The notes under the pieces were generated by a model that ran no database searches, had not been told where the DNA came from, and was given only the letters and a program-made list of their open reading frames with translations. DNA of 12,437 nucleotides from Pelagibius sp036570545 (GTDB lineage: Bacteria; Pseudomonadota; Alphaproteobacteria; Kiloniellales; Kiloniellaceae), in assembly GCA_036570545.1 (NCBI GenBank), contig DATCXZ010000101.1:1-12437 (forward strand), written 5' to 3'. Numbering within the stretch: the first letter of the stretch is position 1; each line of letters starts with the position of its first letter. Shown here piece after piece: positions 1 through 8,000 of this stretch. The position numbers and the translations under genes were made by a program.

Positions 1-388
1 GCATGAGGGCGCCGATGGTTGTAGAAGGGTCATCCACCAGCCGATCCCCTCGCGGGCCTCGCGCCCGCCCGAGAAGGCGTGCAGGTAGATGCACTCGTAC
101 TTCAGCGAGCGCCACAGCCGCTCGATAAAGATGTTGTCGAGAAAGCGGCCGCGCCCATCCATCGAGATGCGCACGCCGGCCTCCTTCAGGCGCTGCGTCC
201 AGGCCCAGGAGGTGAACTGGCTGCCCTGGTCGGTGTTGAGGATTTCTGGGCGACCATAGCTCTCGATCGCCTCGTCCAGCGCCTCGATGCAGAACCCGGT
301 GTCCAGGGTGTTGGAGAGGCGCCAGGCCAACACCTTGCGGCTCCACCAGTCCATGATCGCCACCAGGTACAGGAAGCCCTTGGCTGCA
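1..388 (-). pseudogene. IS3-family transposase (OrfB) fragment, truncated and frameshifted
   Basis: Read on the minus strand, this stretch encodes the integrase-like catalytic core of an IS3-family transposase, which joins transposon ends to target DNA. Visible are GFLYLVAIMDWWSRKVLAW at the 5' side, NTDQGSQFTS with the second catalytic Asp (codon near 229-231), and FIERLWRSLKYE with the catalytic Glu (codon at 121-123). Exactly 35 residues separate Asp and Glu, the DD(35)E spacing of this family. The first Asp, expected just upstream in a 'DITY' motif, is missing: similarity stops near 388. Near the other end the frame gives MTLLQPSAP, but dropping one base in the GGG at 27-29 restores the family motif MTFYNHRRPH, so there is a +1 frameshift. 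The element continues past base 1. It is a dead remnant: one catalytic residue is lost and the end is out of frame. The family is certain; the exact IS is not identified. Confidence 0.88.
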
Positions 389-494
389 CCATCAAAACCT
401 GGGATCAAACACCTAGATCGTGATGAGGTCGCCAGAGGGGCAACAGAGCCGGGCGAAAGGAGGGCTGTGTAGCGCCTGGATCTGGCAGCATATG

Positions 495-527
495 AGAGAG
501 CGGCGGAACTCCCGGCCGCCGCTCTCT
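495..527. terminator. Strong 12-bp hairpin, possible terminator without a clear T-tract
   Basis: AGAGAGCGGCGG (495-506) and CCGCCGCTCTCT (516-527) are perfect reverse complements separated by a 9-base loop. The stem is GC-rich and very stable in either strand's RNA. Neither side is followed by a run of T, so it is not a textbook intrinsic terminator. It lies 46 bases beyond the stop codon of the minus-strand HipA-like relic (573), the usual place for that gene's 3' end structure. The terminator role is inferred; the hairpin itself is seen directly. Confidence 0.5.
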
Positions 528-572
528 ATTCCTGGTAATTCAGAGCAATTTCGCAAGATGGCAGGACTGAAT

Positions 573-695
573 TCAAGCTGCGCGTCCCAGCGCAACTTGA
601 CGCGATTGAAGCTGCTCGGCGATCCTTTCGAAAAGCCGGATAGGGAAACCCTCTGGTAACACCTCGGCCGCGGCGTCGATGGCAGGCTCGATGTG
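573..695 (-). pseudogene. Possible C-terminal remnant of a HipA-type toxin/kinase
   Basis: On the minus strand an open frame ending at TGA (575-573) encodes roughly 40 residues that look like real protein rather than a shadow: AIDAAAEVLPEGFPIRLFER followed by IAEQLQSRQVALGRAA. The pattern of an alpha helix, then 'LPxGFP', then a last helix ending in a basic tail resembles the C-terminus of HipA-family Ser/Thr kinases of toxin-antitoxin modules, as I remember them. Only the tail is present. Upstream, from about 695, the same frame runs antisense to the ABC ATPase remnant and makes no sense, so the two genes were joined by a deletion or recombination. The 12-bp hairpin at 495-527 would sit just beyond its stop codon. 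The identification is from memory of the motif only and could be wrong; a protein search of these residues would decide. Confidence 0.35.
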
Positions 696-1370
696 GTTTG
701 CCAGCGGCTGCCCAGCGAGCTCTCCGGCGGCCAGCAGCAGCGCGTCGCGGTCGCCCGCGCGCTGGTGCTGGAGCCGGCGGTTCTGCTGTTCGACGAGCCG
801 CTCTCCAATCTCGACGCCAAGCTGCGCCGGCGTGTGCGCGAGGACATCCGCGAGCTGCAGCAGAAGCTCGGCCTCACGTCGGTCTACGTCACCCACGATC
901 AGGAGGAGGCCCTGGCGGTCTCCGACCGCATCATCGTCATGCGCAATGCCGAGATCGCGCAGGAAGGCAGCCCGCGCGACCTCTACGAGGCGCCGGCCGA
1001 CAACTTCGTCGCCGACTTCATCGGCGATGCCAACCTGGTCGAGGCCGAGATCGCGGCGTTGCAGGACGGACAGGCCCTGGTGCGCATTGGTGCGGTCGAG
1101 CGCCGGCTGCCGGCGCGCGGCCTCGGCCCCGGCGCGGTGAAGGTCGCCATCCGCCCGGAAGCGATCCGCATCGCGCGCAACGGCAGCGGCGGCATCCTCG
1201 AGGCCGATGTGGTGAAGGCGACCTATCTCGGCAGCCACATGGAGTATACCTTGACCACTCCGCTCGGCGATCTCTTCGCCGTTGATTCCGATGTCGATCA
1301 TCCAGCTCACGTTGGCGAGAGAGTCACTGTCGATCTGGCCAAGCGTGGTGTGACGTTAGTGCGCAGCTAA
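693..1370 (+). pseudogene. ABC transporter ATP-binding protein, 5'-truncated (MalK/UgpC/PotA-like)
   Basis: This is the ATPase subunit of an importer of the MalK/UgpC/PotA/FbpC type, but only its second half survives. Present in order are the ABC signature LSGGQQQRVAVARAL, Walker B with catalytic Glu (VLLFDEP), the D-loop SNLD, the H-loop VTHD, and a C-terminal TOBE_2-like regulatory region with the typical 'VAIRPEAIRI' strand. Walker A (GxxGxGKS/T) and the Q-loop, which bind ATP and should lie about 100 residues upstream, are absent. The frame is closed by TAA at 657-659. The first in-frame start is GTG at 693, with no convincing ribosome site. About 225 codons remain of a usual 350-370. Protein similarity begins near 695-705, where the sequence abuts the minus-strand HipA-like relic. 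Without Walker A it cannot work as an ATPase, and no permease or binding-protein gene adjoins it. The substrate cannot be assigned. Confidence 0.85.
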
Positions 1371-1448
1371 CGCCAAAGATGCAAATCATTGCGATTGGAT
1401 TCCGCCCTTGACCATTTTCCTTCACGCTTGAATAGCTGCAGCAGGTCC

Positions 1449-2213
1449 TCATGGCCCTTCCCCCTCCGCGTGCTCTCTCAGATCGTCGAGGAAGCTGCGG
1501 ATGCGGGCGGCGTTGGTGCCGAGGTCGCCGCGGCCGATGCGGGAGCGTGAGCGCAGGTCGACCACGGCGCCGGTCTCGGTCGGCGCGACGCGAATAACGA
1601 CCTCGTCCTCGAAGCCGTAGAGCAGCGTGGTGGCGACCGCCTCGATATGGCCCTCGCCGGGCTCCGCGGCGACGATGGCCCAGCCGCGGTCCTCGACGAG
1701 GGTTCGGGCGAGGGCGAAGGCGCGCTCCGGCGCGAGGTCGAGGGACAGCGGCTGCAGGTCGGGATAGGCGGCTTGCTGCTGCGTGGCGGTGTCGCCGCCC
1801 GGGTAGGCGCCGGGGCGGGGCATGGCCTGGAAAAGCGGCGGGTCCTCCAGATCGGTCGCGATGTCGTTGATCGGCGGAGAGACGCTCGCTGCGTATTTCC
1901 ACTGCGCCGCCGGGACCAGGACGACGAGGGCGGCCGCCAGGCCGAGCAGGCCCAGGACGATGCCGCGCCCGGCGCGTCGGCGCAGCGCGAGGACGAGACC
2001 GGCCGCGGAGAGGGCGCAGGCGAGGACCGCTCCATAGGCGCCGACCTGGGCGAGGACGAAAGCAGTCCCGAGCGGCCACCAGCCAAGGCGATAGCCGAGG
2101 CCGGCCGCCGCCAGCGCGGCGAGCGCGGCAATGCCGACCAGCAGGCCGGCGAGGGCGAGACGGTGGTTGCCGCCCCGCGGCGCGGTGGCGGGAGGGGGCG
2201 TGCCCAGGCTCAT
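1449..2213 (-). CDS. DUF1499 domain membrane protein
   Basis: A 254-residue protein of unknown biochemical role. The N-terminal part has three predicted membrane helices (about residues 18-40, 50-77 and 84-103), followed by a DUF1499 domain. That domain opens with the hallmark 'PPINDIATDLEDPP' (about 113-126) and continues with the mixed strand/helix pattern ending in IRSFLDDLRE. The ATG at 2213 was chosen because its bases overlap the stop codon of the preceding hydroxylase gene (ATGA, 4-nt overlap), with a purine-rich GGGAGAA stretch just upstream. The two proteins are therefore probably made in a coupled way from one message. A longer in-frame reading to 2393 only runs antisense-free through the neighbour's coding region in another frame and is not credible. 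DUF1499 proteins are often found beside membrane or lipid genes, but I know of no established activity. Confidence 0.85.
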   Translation of the reverse strand: MSLGTPPPATAPRGGNHRLALAGLLVGIAALAALAAAGLGYRLGWWPLGTAFVLAQVGAYGAVLACALSAAGLVLALRRRAGRGIVLGLLGLAAALVVLVPAAQWKYAASVSPPINDIATDLEDPPLFQAMPRPGAYPGGDTATQQQAAYPDLQPLSLDLAPERAFALARTLVEDRGWAIVAAEPGEGHIEAVATTLLYGFEDEVVIRVAPTETGAVVDLRSRSRIGRGDLGTNAARIRSFLDDLREHAEGEGP

Positions 2214-3055
2214 CGGTCGTTCTCCCTCTGCCGATTGATGGGATAGCCGCTTGCCGGCCCCCGCAGCGGCTGCACCAGCATGCGATCGAGGCGCAGGTCG
2301 CCGCGGCTGCGGAACTGCTCGATGCCGATGGTCATGGCCTCGTGCCCATCGCGCGGCTGGACGCGGTAGGTGCCGAGCAGGCGGTCCCACCACGGCAGAT
2401 TAAAGCCGAAGTTGCTGTTGGTCTCCTCCGGGCGGATCGAGTGGTGCACGCGGTGCATGTCGGGGGTGACGACGAGCCAGCGCAGCACGCGGTCGAGCCC
2501 GAGCGGCAGCCGGAGGTTCGCGTGGTTGAACATCGAGGTGGCGTTCAGCAGCACCTCGAAGACCAGCACGGCCGCCGCCGGCGGGCCGAGCGCCGCGACC
2601 ACGCCGATCTTGATCCCCATCGACAGCAGGATCTCGACCGGATGAAAGCGCAGGCCGGTGGTGACGTCGAGCTCGAGGTCGGCGTGATGCATGCGGTGGA
2701 GGCGCCATAGAGCCGGCACCGCGTGAAACATCACGTGCTGCAGGTAGATCGCGAGATCGAGCACCAGCAACGAGGCCAGGAAGGCGAGCCAGGCGGGCGC
2801 ATCGACGTTGTTCAGCAGCCCCCAGCCGCGTTGCTCGGCGAGCGCGGCGAAGCCGACGGCGACGACCGGGAAGGCAAGGCGCAGCAGGAGGGTATCGACC
2901 GCGACGACGCCGAGATTGCCGCTCCAGCGGGTGAGGCGCGGAATTTCCCGCCGCCGGCGCGGCAGGGCGGCTTCCGCCACCATCAGGGCGGCCAGCGCGC
3001 CGAAGAAAAAGGCCAGCCGGAGGGCCGGCTCGTTGGCCAACAGGAAGTCAGTCAT
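2210..3055 (-). CDS. Sterol desaturase / fatty acid hydroxylase superfamily protein
   Basis: A 281-residue integral membrane di-iron enzyme of the sterol desaturase/fatty acid hydroxylase superfamily (PF04116 type), which uses O2 to hydroxylate or desaturate lipid chains in the membrane. The metal-binding histidine clusters are all visible: H107-x3-H111 (HVMFH), H120-x2-H123-H124 (HRMHH), H138 in RFHP, H178 in FNHAN, and H201-x2-H204-H205 (HRVHH). Hydrophobic segments lie at about 10-30, 47-72, 88-107 and 146-172. The ATG at 3055 (MTDFLLANEP) is preferred over the ATG at 3154, because the extra 33 residues are low-complexity and lie in the divergent control region. The upstream ribosome site is weak. 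It is the first gene of a two-gene operon with DUF1499 and is transcribed away from the TetR repressor gene. The substrate cannot be read from sequence: sterol-like, hopanoid, carotenoid and fatty-acyl lipids are all possible. Confidence 0.9.
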   Translation of the reverse strand: MTDFLLANEPALRLAFFFGALAALMVAEAALPRRRREIPRLTRWSGNLGVVAVDTLLLRLAFPVVAVGFAALAEQRGWGLLNNVDAPAWLAFLASLLVLDLAIYLQHVMFHAVPALWRLHRMHHADLELDVTTGLRFHPVEILLSMGIKIGVVAALGPPAAAVLVFEVLLNATSMFNHANLRLPLGLDRVLRWLVVTPDMHRVHHSIRPEETNSNFGFNLPWWDRLLGTYRVQPRDGHEAMTIGIEQFRSRGDLRLDRMLVQPLRGPASGYPINRQRENDR

Positions 3056-3162
3056 GGCGCTCGCTGCTCTTGCCGGCGCGGCTGGCGCCTCGCGCGGGCT
3101 GCTCTGCGTGCCGATATGCGATGTCTGAATAGCACCTCCGCGGCCAGGGGGCATCCCAACCC

Positions 3163-3204
3163 TTTACATCCGGGCGGACCGAGTTTATATCCGTCCGGTC
3201 GGAA
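3163..3204 (+). promoter_or_regulatory. Promoter of the tetR-efflux operon within a 21-bp tandem repeat
   Basis: TTTACA (3163-3168) and TATATC (3186-3191) are separated by exactly 17 bases, a good match to a sigma70-type -35/-10 pair. Transcription would start near 3198, about 26 bases before the tetR ATG. The promoter sits within two adjacent 21-base copies, 3163-3183 and 3184-3204, which agree at 15 of 21 positions; both begin TTTA and share ATCCG and CGG at the same offsets. A 21-base period is two helical turns, so two regulator dimers could bind the same face of the DNA. The role as promoter is inferred from position and match. Confidence 0.6.
3175..3197. promoter_or_regulatory. Candidate TetR operator (imperfect palindrome)
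   Basis: CGGACCGA (3175-3182) and TCCGTCCG (3190-3197) are inverted repeats matching at 7 of 8 positions around a 7-base AT-rich centre. The 23-bp site covers the proposed -10 box of the tetR-efflux operon, so a protein bound here would block transcription. Its length and symmetry suit a TetR-family dimer, and the adjacent gene encodes one. It also lies within the 168-bp divergent region and could affect the hydroxylase operon. Binding is inferred. Confidence 0.5.
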
Positions 3205-3223
3205 ACAAACCCCTGGAAGCGAG

Positions 3224-3835
3224 ATGGCACGTCCGAGGACGATCGACCGGGACGCGGTGTTGGACGCCGCCCAGCGCGTGGTGGCGCGCGACGGCGCCGC
3301 GGGGCTGACCCTGGAGGCGGTGGCCGCCGAAGCCGGCATCAGCAAGGCGAGCGTCCTCTACGACTACGGCACCAAGCAGGCGCTGATGAAAGCGCTTATC
3401 GAGCGCCGCATCGCGGCCGAGGACAGCCGCATCGGAGAGATCGAAGCCGGCCTGGGGGCCGTTCCCGACGCCGCGATTCGCGCGCGGCTCGCCTCCGAGC
3501 TGCGCGATCTCACGGACGAGGATCGCAGCGTGGCGCTCAGCCTCTGCGCCCTGGTGGCGCAGGACGCCGAGTTGCGTGCGCCGATCCAGGAGATGATGCG
3601 CCGGCGCATCGCCAGGGTGCTGGAGACCTCGAGCCAGCCGCGCGGCGCGCTGCTGGCCTTTCTTGCGATCGAGGGGCTGATGGCCTTGGAATGGCTCGGC
3701 CTGCACCGCTGGCAGACCGAAGAGCGCGGCGCGCTGCTCGCCGAGATCGGCTGGCTGGCCGAACAGCAGCCCGAGCTCAGGAACGCATTAGTTACCGCCT
3801 CGGGCCTGCCCGCCCACAGGAGCAAGACACTATGA
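3224..3835 (+). CDS. TetR/AcrR-family transcriptional repressor
   Basis: A 203-residue DNA-binding regulator, probably the local repressor of the efflux operon. The N-terminal TetR_N domain spans about residues 8-55: 'RDAVLDAAQRVVARDG' is helix 1, and the helix-turn-helix is at about 28-47 (LTLEAVAAEAGISKASVLYD). The usual 'YYHFxSK' turn is here YDYGTK. The rest (about 60-203) is an all-helical ligand-binding and dimer domain without a recognisable subclass motif. The ATG at 3224 was chosen because the TetR family begins with a few basic residues before helix 1 and GGAAG lies nearby. In-frame codons further upstream run through the divergent promoter and the antisense of the hydroxylase. Its TGA overlaps the next ATG (ATGA), so it is coupled to the membrane-fusion gene. 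The promoter palindrome suggests autorepression relieved by a pump substrate. Confidence 0.92.
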   Translation: MARPRTIDRDAVLDAAQRVVARDGAAGLTLEAVAAEAGISKASVLYDYGTKQALMKALIERRIAAEDSRIGEIEAGLGAVPDAAIRARLASELRDLTDEDRSVALSLCALVAQDAELRAPIQEMMRRRIARVLETSSQPRGALLAFLAIEGLMALEWLGLHRWQTEERGALLAEIGWLAEQQPELRNALVTASGLPAHRSKTL

Positions 3836-5007
3836 CACCCCACTCTTTCCGGCCCTGGCTGCTGGCCGCAGCGCTGCTGACGCTGCTTGCCGCCTGCGAC
3901 GACGGCGCCCCCGCGCCGGGTGCCGCGACAGCCGTGCCGCCGGTCGCCGTGAGCACGGTCACCGCGCGGGCGGAGGCGATCCCAGTGGTCAACGAGCTGC
4001 CGGGACGCATCGCGCCGACCAACATTGCCGAGGTGCGGCCGCGGGTCTCCGGACTCATCGTCGAGCGCGTCTTCGAACAGGGCAGCATCGTCCAGGCAGG
4101 CGACGTGCTCTATCGTATCGACCCCGCACCTTTCCGCGTCCAGGTCGAAAGCGCCGAGGCAACCCTGCGGCGGGCCGAGGCCACCCAGGTTCTGGCGCGC
4201 CAGCAGGCCGACCGCCAGCGCGAGCTGCGCGAGCGCAATGTCGCCAGCGCGCAGCAGTTGGACAACGCGGTAGCGGTCCTCGCCCAGGCCGACGCCGACG
4301 TGGCGGCGGCACGTGCGGGGCTCGCGGCGGCACGGCTGGACCTGCAGTACACCGAGGTGAAGGCGCCGATCAGCGGGCGCATCGGGCGCGCGCTGATCAC
4401 CGAGGGGGCGCTGGTCTCGACCAGTGGCAACGTGGTGCTGGCCATCATCCGGCAGCTCGATCCGATCTACGCCGATTTCACCCAGTCCGCCAACCAGCTG
4501 ATGGAACTCCGCCGCGCTCTCGATTCCGGCATCCTGACCGCCGCCGGCCCGGGCGGCGCCGCGGTGCGCCTGCTGTTCGACGACGGCAGCGCCTATTCGC
4601 ACAGCGGGCGCCTGCTGTTCTCCGAGGCGACGGTCGACGCGACGACCGGCCAGGTGACGCTGCGCGGCGAATTCCCCAATCCCGACAACGTCCTGCTGCC
4701 CGGCATGTACGTGCGCGTCGTCATCGAGCAGGCGACGCGCCCCGACGCTATCGCGGTGCCGCAGCAGGCGGTGCAGCGCGACACTGCCGGCCGCGCGCAG
4801 CTCTATATCGTCGGCGCCGACGGGACGGTCGAGCTGCGCACGGTGAAGGCGGGCGACGTCGCTGGCGACCGCTGGGTCATCGAGGAGGGCCTCAGGCCCG
4901 GCGAGCTCGTAGTGGTCGAGGGCTTCCAGAAGATCCGTCCCGGCGCCAAGGTCGATGCGCAGCCGTGGCAGGGCGGCGAGCAGGCGACGGCCGCCGTCGC
5001 CCAGTAA
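3832..5007 (+). CDS. RND efflux periplasmic adaptor (membrane fusion lipoprotein, AcrA/MexA-like)
   Basis: A 391-residue HlyD/AcrA-family adaptor that links an inner-membrane RND pump to an outer-membrane channel. It has a lipoprotein signal peptide with lipobox LAAC, cysteine 22 being the lipidation site. Asp23 at position +2 is the residue that in E. coli keeps lipoproteins in the inner membrane, as expected for AcrA-type adaptors. After it come a beta-barrel and first lipoyl half (about 55-100, 'VRPRVSGLIVERVFEQG' then 'VLYRIDPAPF'), a helical hairpin rich in Ala, Gln and Arg (about 103-170), the second lipoyl half (YTEVKAPISGRIGRALITEG, about 173-192), a beta-barrel domain, and the membrane-proximal domain with 'VPQQAVQRD'. 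AGGAG at 3818-3822 sits 9 bases before the ATG. The start overlaps the tetR stop, and the RND gene follows after 12 bases. Length is typical of the family. Confidence 0.95.
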   Translation: MTPHSFRPWLLAAALLTLLAACDDGAPAPGAATAVPPVAVSTVTARAEAIPVVNELPGRIAPTNIAEVRPRVSGLIVERVFEQGSIVQAGDVLYRIDPAPFRVQVESAEATLRRAEATQVLARQQADRQRELRERNVASAQQLDNAVAVLAQADADVAAARAGLAAARLDLQYTEVKAPISGRIGRALITEGALVSTSGNVVLAIIRQLDPIYADFTQSANQLMELRRALDSGILTAAGPGGAAVRLLFDDGSAYSHSGRLLFSEATVDATTGQVTLRGEFPNPDNVLLPGMYVRVVIEQATRPDAIAVPQQAVQRDTAGRAQLYIVGADGTVELRTVKAGDVAGDRWVIEEGLRPGELVVVEGFQKIRPGAKVDAQPWQGGEQATAAVAQ

Positions 5008-5019
5008 GGTAGCACGACA

Positions 5020-8000
5020 ATGCCGAACTTCTTCATCGACCGTCCGATCTTCGCCTGGGTGGTCGCCATCTTCATCATGCTGGCGGGCGTCATCGCGATT
5101 CCCTTCCTGCCGGTCGCGCAATATCCCAACGTCGCGCCGCCGCAGATCTCGGTGACCACCAATTATCCTGGGGCCGCGCCGGAGGAGATGTACCAGAGCG
5201 TCACCCGTCCGGTCGAGGAGGAGTTGAACGGCGTCCCCGGGCTGATCTACTTCGAGTCGACCTCGGACTCCTCGGGGCGCATCGCCATCACCATCACCTT
5301 CGAGCCGGGAACGCCGATCGGCGAGGCGCAGGTCGAGGTGCAGAACCGCATCCGCCGCGTCGAGCCGCGGCTGCCGCGTTCGGTGGCCCAGCAGGGCATG
5401 CGCATCGAGCGCGCCGCCAGCAGCTTCCTGATGATCGTGACGCTGACCTCGACCGACGGCTCGGTGGATGCGGTCGGCCTCGGCAACTACCTGAGCCGCA
5501 ACGTGCTGGGCGAGATCCGCCGCATCGAGGGCGTCGGCAGCGCGCAGCTCTTCGCCACCCAGCAGTCGATGCGCATCTGGCTCGACCCCGACAGGATGCT
5601 GGGGCTCAACCTGACGACCACCGACGTCATCCTTGCCATCGAGGCGCAGAACGCCCAGGTGGCGGCGGGGCGCATCGGCGCGGAGCCGAGCCCTGCCTCG
5701 CAGCAGATCAGCGCCAGCGTCCTGGTGAAGGGGCAGCTCTCCACGCCGGCGGAGTTTGGCGCCATCGTGCTGCGCGCGAACCCCGACGGCTCCAGCGTGC
5801 GTCTGCGCGACGTCGCGGACATCGAGGTCGGCGGCGAGAGCTACAACTTCTCCAGCCGGCTGAATGGTCAGCCGAGCGCCGCCATCGGCGTGCAGCTCTC
5901 GCCCACCGGCAATGCGCTGGCCACCTCCGAGGCGGTGCGCGAGAAGATGGCGGAGCTGGCCGGCTTCTTCCCGCCGGGCATCCAGTACGACGTTCCCTAC
6001 GACACGGCGCCCTTCGTGGAGGTCTCCATCGAGAAGGTGCTGCACACTCTGCTCGAGGCCATCGGCCTGGTCTTCGTGGTGATGCTGCTGTTCCTGCAGA
6101 GCTTCCGCTACACCATCATCCCCACGCTGGTGGTGCCGGTCGCCCTGCTCGGCACCTGCGCGGTGATGCTGGCGACCGGCTTCTCCATCAACGTGCTCAC
6201 CATGTTCGCCATGGTGCTGGCGATCGGCATCCTGGTCGACGATGCCATCGTGGTAGTCGAGAACGTCGAGCGCATCATGGCCGAGGAGGGCCTGTCGCCC
6301 AGGGACGCCACGCGCAAGGCGATGAAGCAGATCACCGGCGCCATCGTCGGCATCACCCTGGTGCTGACGGCGGTGTTCGTGCCGATGGCATTCTTCCCTG
6401 GCGCCGTCGGCGTGATCTACCAGCAGTTCAGCCTTACCATGGTGGTGTCGATCCTGTTCTCCGGCTTCCTCGCCCTGTCGCTGACGCCGGCGCTCTGCGC
6501 CACCTTCCTGAAGCCGGTCGAGAAGGGCCATCACCACGCAAAGCGCGGCTTCTTCGGCTGGTTCAACCGCGGCTTTGACAGGACGGCGCGTGGCTACGGC
6601 TCCGTCGTCAGCCGCATTGTCGGTCGCGCCGGGCGCTATATGGTGATCTACCTGGCTCTCCTCGCCGGCCTCGGCTGGGCGTGGTTCCAGCTCCCGACAG
6701 CCTTCCTGCCGAACGAGGACCAGGGCTTCCTGCTGGTCGACATGCAAGCGCCAGGCGAGGCGAGCGCCAACCGGACCCTCAAGGTGATCGAGCAGGTCGA
6801 GGCCGCCTTCGGGCAGGAGCCGGCGGTGGAGCGCGTCGTGGCGATCTCCGGCTTCAGCTTCTCCGGCACCGGCCAGAATGCCGGCCTCGCCTTCATCACT
6901 CTGAAGGACTGGAGCGAGCGCGGCGCCGAGGATGCCGCAGGCGCTATCGCCGGGCGGGTGAACGGCAGGCTCATGCAAATCAAGGACGGCCTCACCTTCG
7001 CGCTGTCGCCGCCGCCGATCCAGGGCCTCGGCACCACCAGCGGCTTCACCTTCCGCCTGCAGGATCGCGGCGGCCTTGGGCAGGACGCGCTGAGTGCCGG
7101 GAGCGACCGCCTGATGGCGGCAGCGGGCGCCAGCCCGGTGCTGGCCGGCATGCGCATCGAGGGCATGCCCGACGCAGCGCAGGTGCAGATCGTCGTCGAC
7201 CGCGAGAAGGCGAACACCTTCGGCGTCACCTTCGCGGATATCAACACCACCATCTCGACGAACCTCGGCTCGACCTACGTGAACGACTTCCCGAACGCGG
7301 GCCGCATGCAGCGTGTGACGGTGCAGGCGGGCCAGGAGCAGCGCATGCAGATGGAGGAGGTGCTGGACTTCACCGTGCGCAACGCGCACGGCGGCATGGT
7401 GCCGCTGTCCGCCTTCGCGCGGGTGGAGTGGGTGAGGGGACCGACGCAGATCGTGGGCTACAACGGCTATCCCTCGGTGCGCATCGGCGGGCAGGCGGCA
7501 CCGGGCTATTCCTCGGGCGACGCTATCGCCGAGATGGAGCGCCTCGCCGCGGACCTCGGCCCCGGATTCGGCTACGAGTGGACCGGGCAGTCGCTGCAGG
7601 AGATCCAGTCGGGCTCGCAGGCGCCGCTGCTCATCGTGCTCAGTATCGTTTTCGTGTTCCTGCTGCTGGCCGCCCTCTACGAGAGCTGGTCGATCCCGCT
7701 CTCGGTCATACTGGTGGTGCCGCTGGGCGCCATCGGCTCGGTGCTGGCGGTCATGCTGCGCGACATGCCGAACGACATCTACTTCCTGGTCGGCCTCATC
7801 GCCATCATCGGCCTGTCGGCGAAGAACGCCATCCTCATCGTCGAGTTCGCCAAGGACCTGCGCGCGGAAGGCAAGCCGCTGCTGGAAGCCACCATCGAGG
7901 CGGCCCGCCTGCGCTTCCGGCCGATCATCATGACCTCGCTCGCGTTCAGCTTCGGCGTGCTGCCGCTGGCGATTGCGACCGGCGCCAGCGCGGCCAGCCA

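Noticed and set aside
696..1310. Extension of the minus-strand HipA-like frame through the ABC gene
   Set aside because: This part is antisense to clear ABC signature, Walker B and H-loop sequence and looks like a shadow; only 573-695 has independent character.
1371..1448. Convergent gap after the ABC remnant as a terminator
   Set aside because: No stem longer than four pairs and no T-run was found; nothing supportable lies there.
2723..3223. In-frame extension upstream of the TetR start
   Set aside because: It runs antisense to the hydroxylase and through the divergent promoter, and the TetR family begins at the ATG at 3224.
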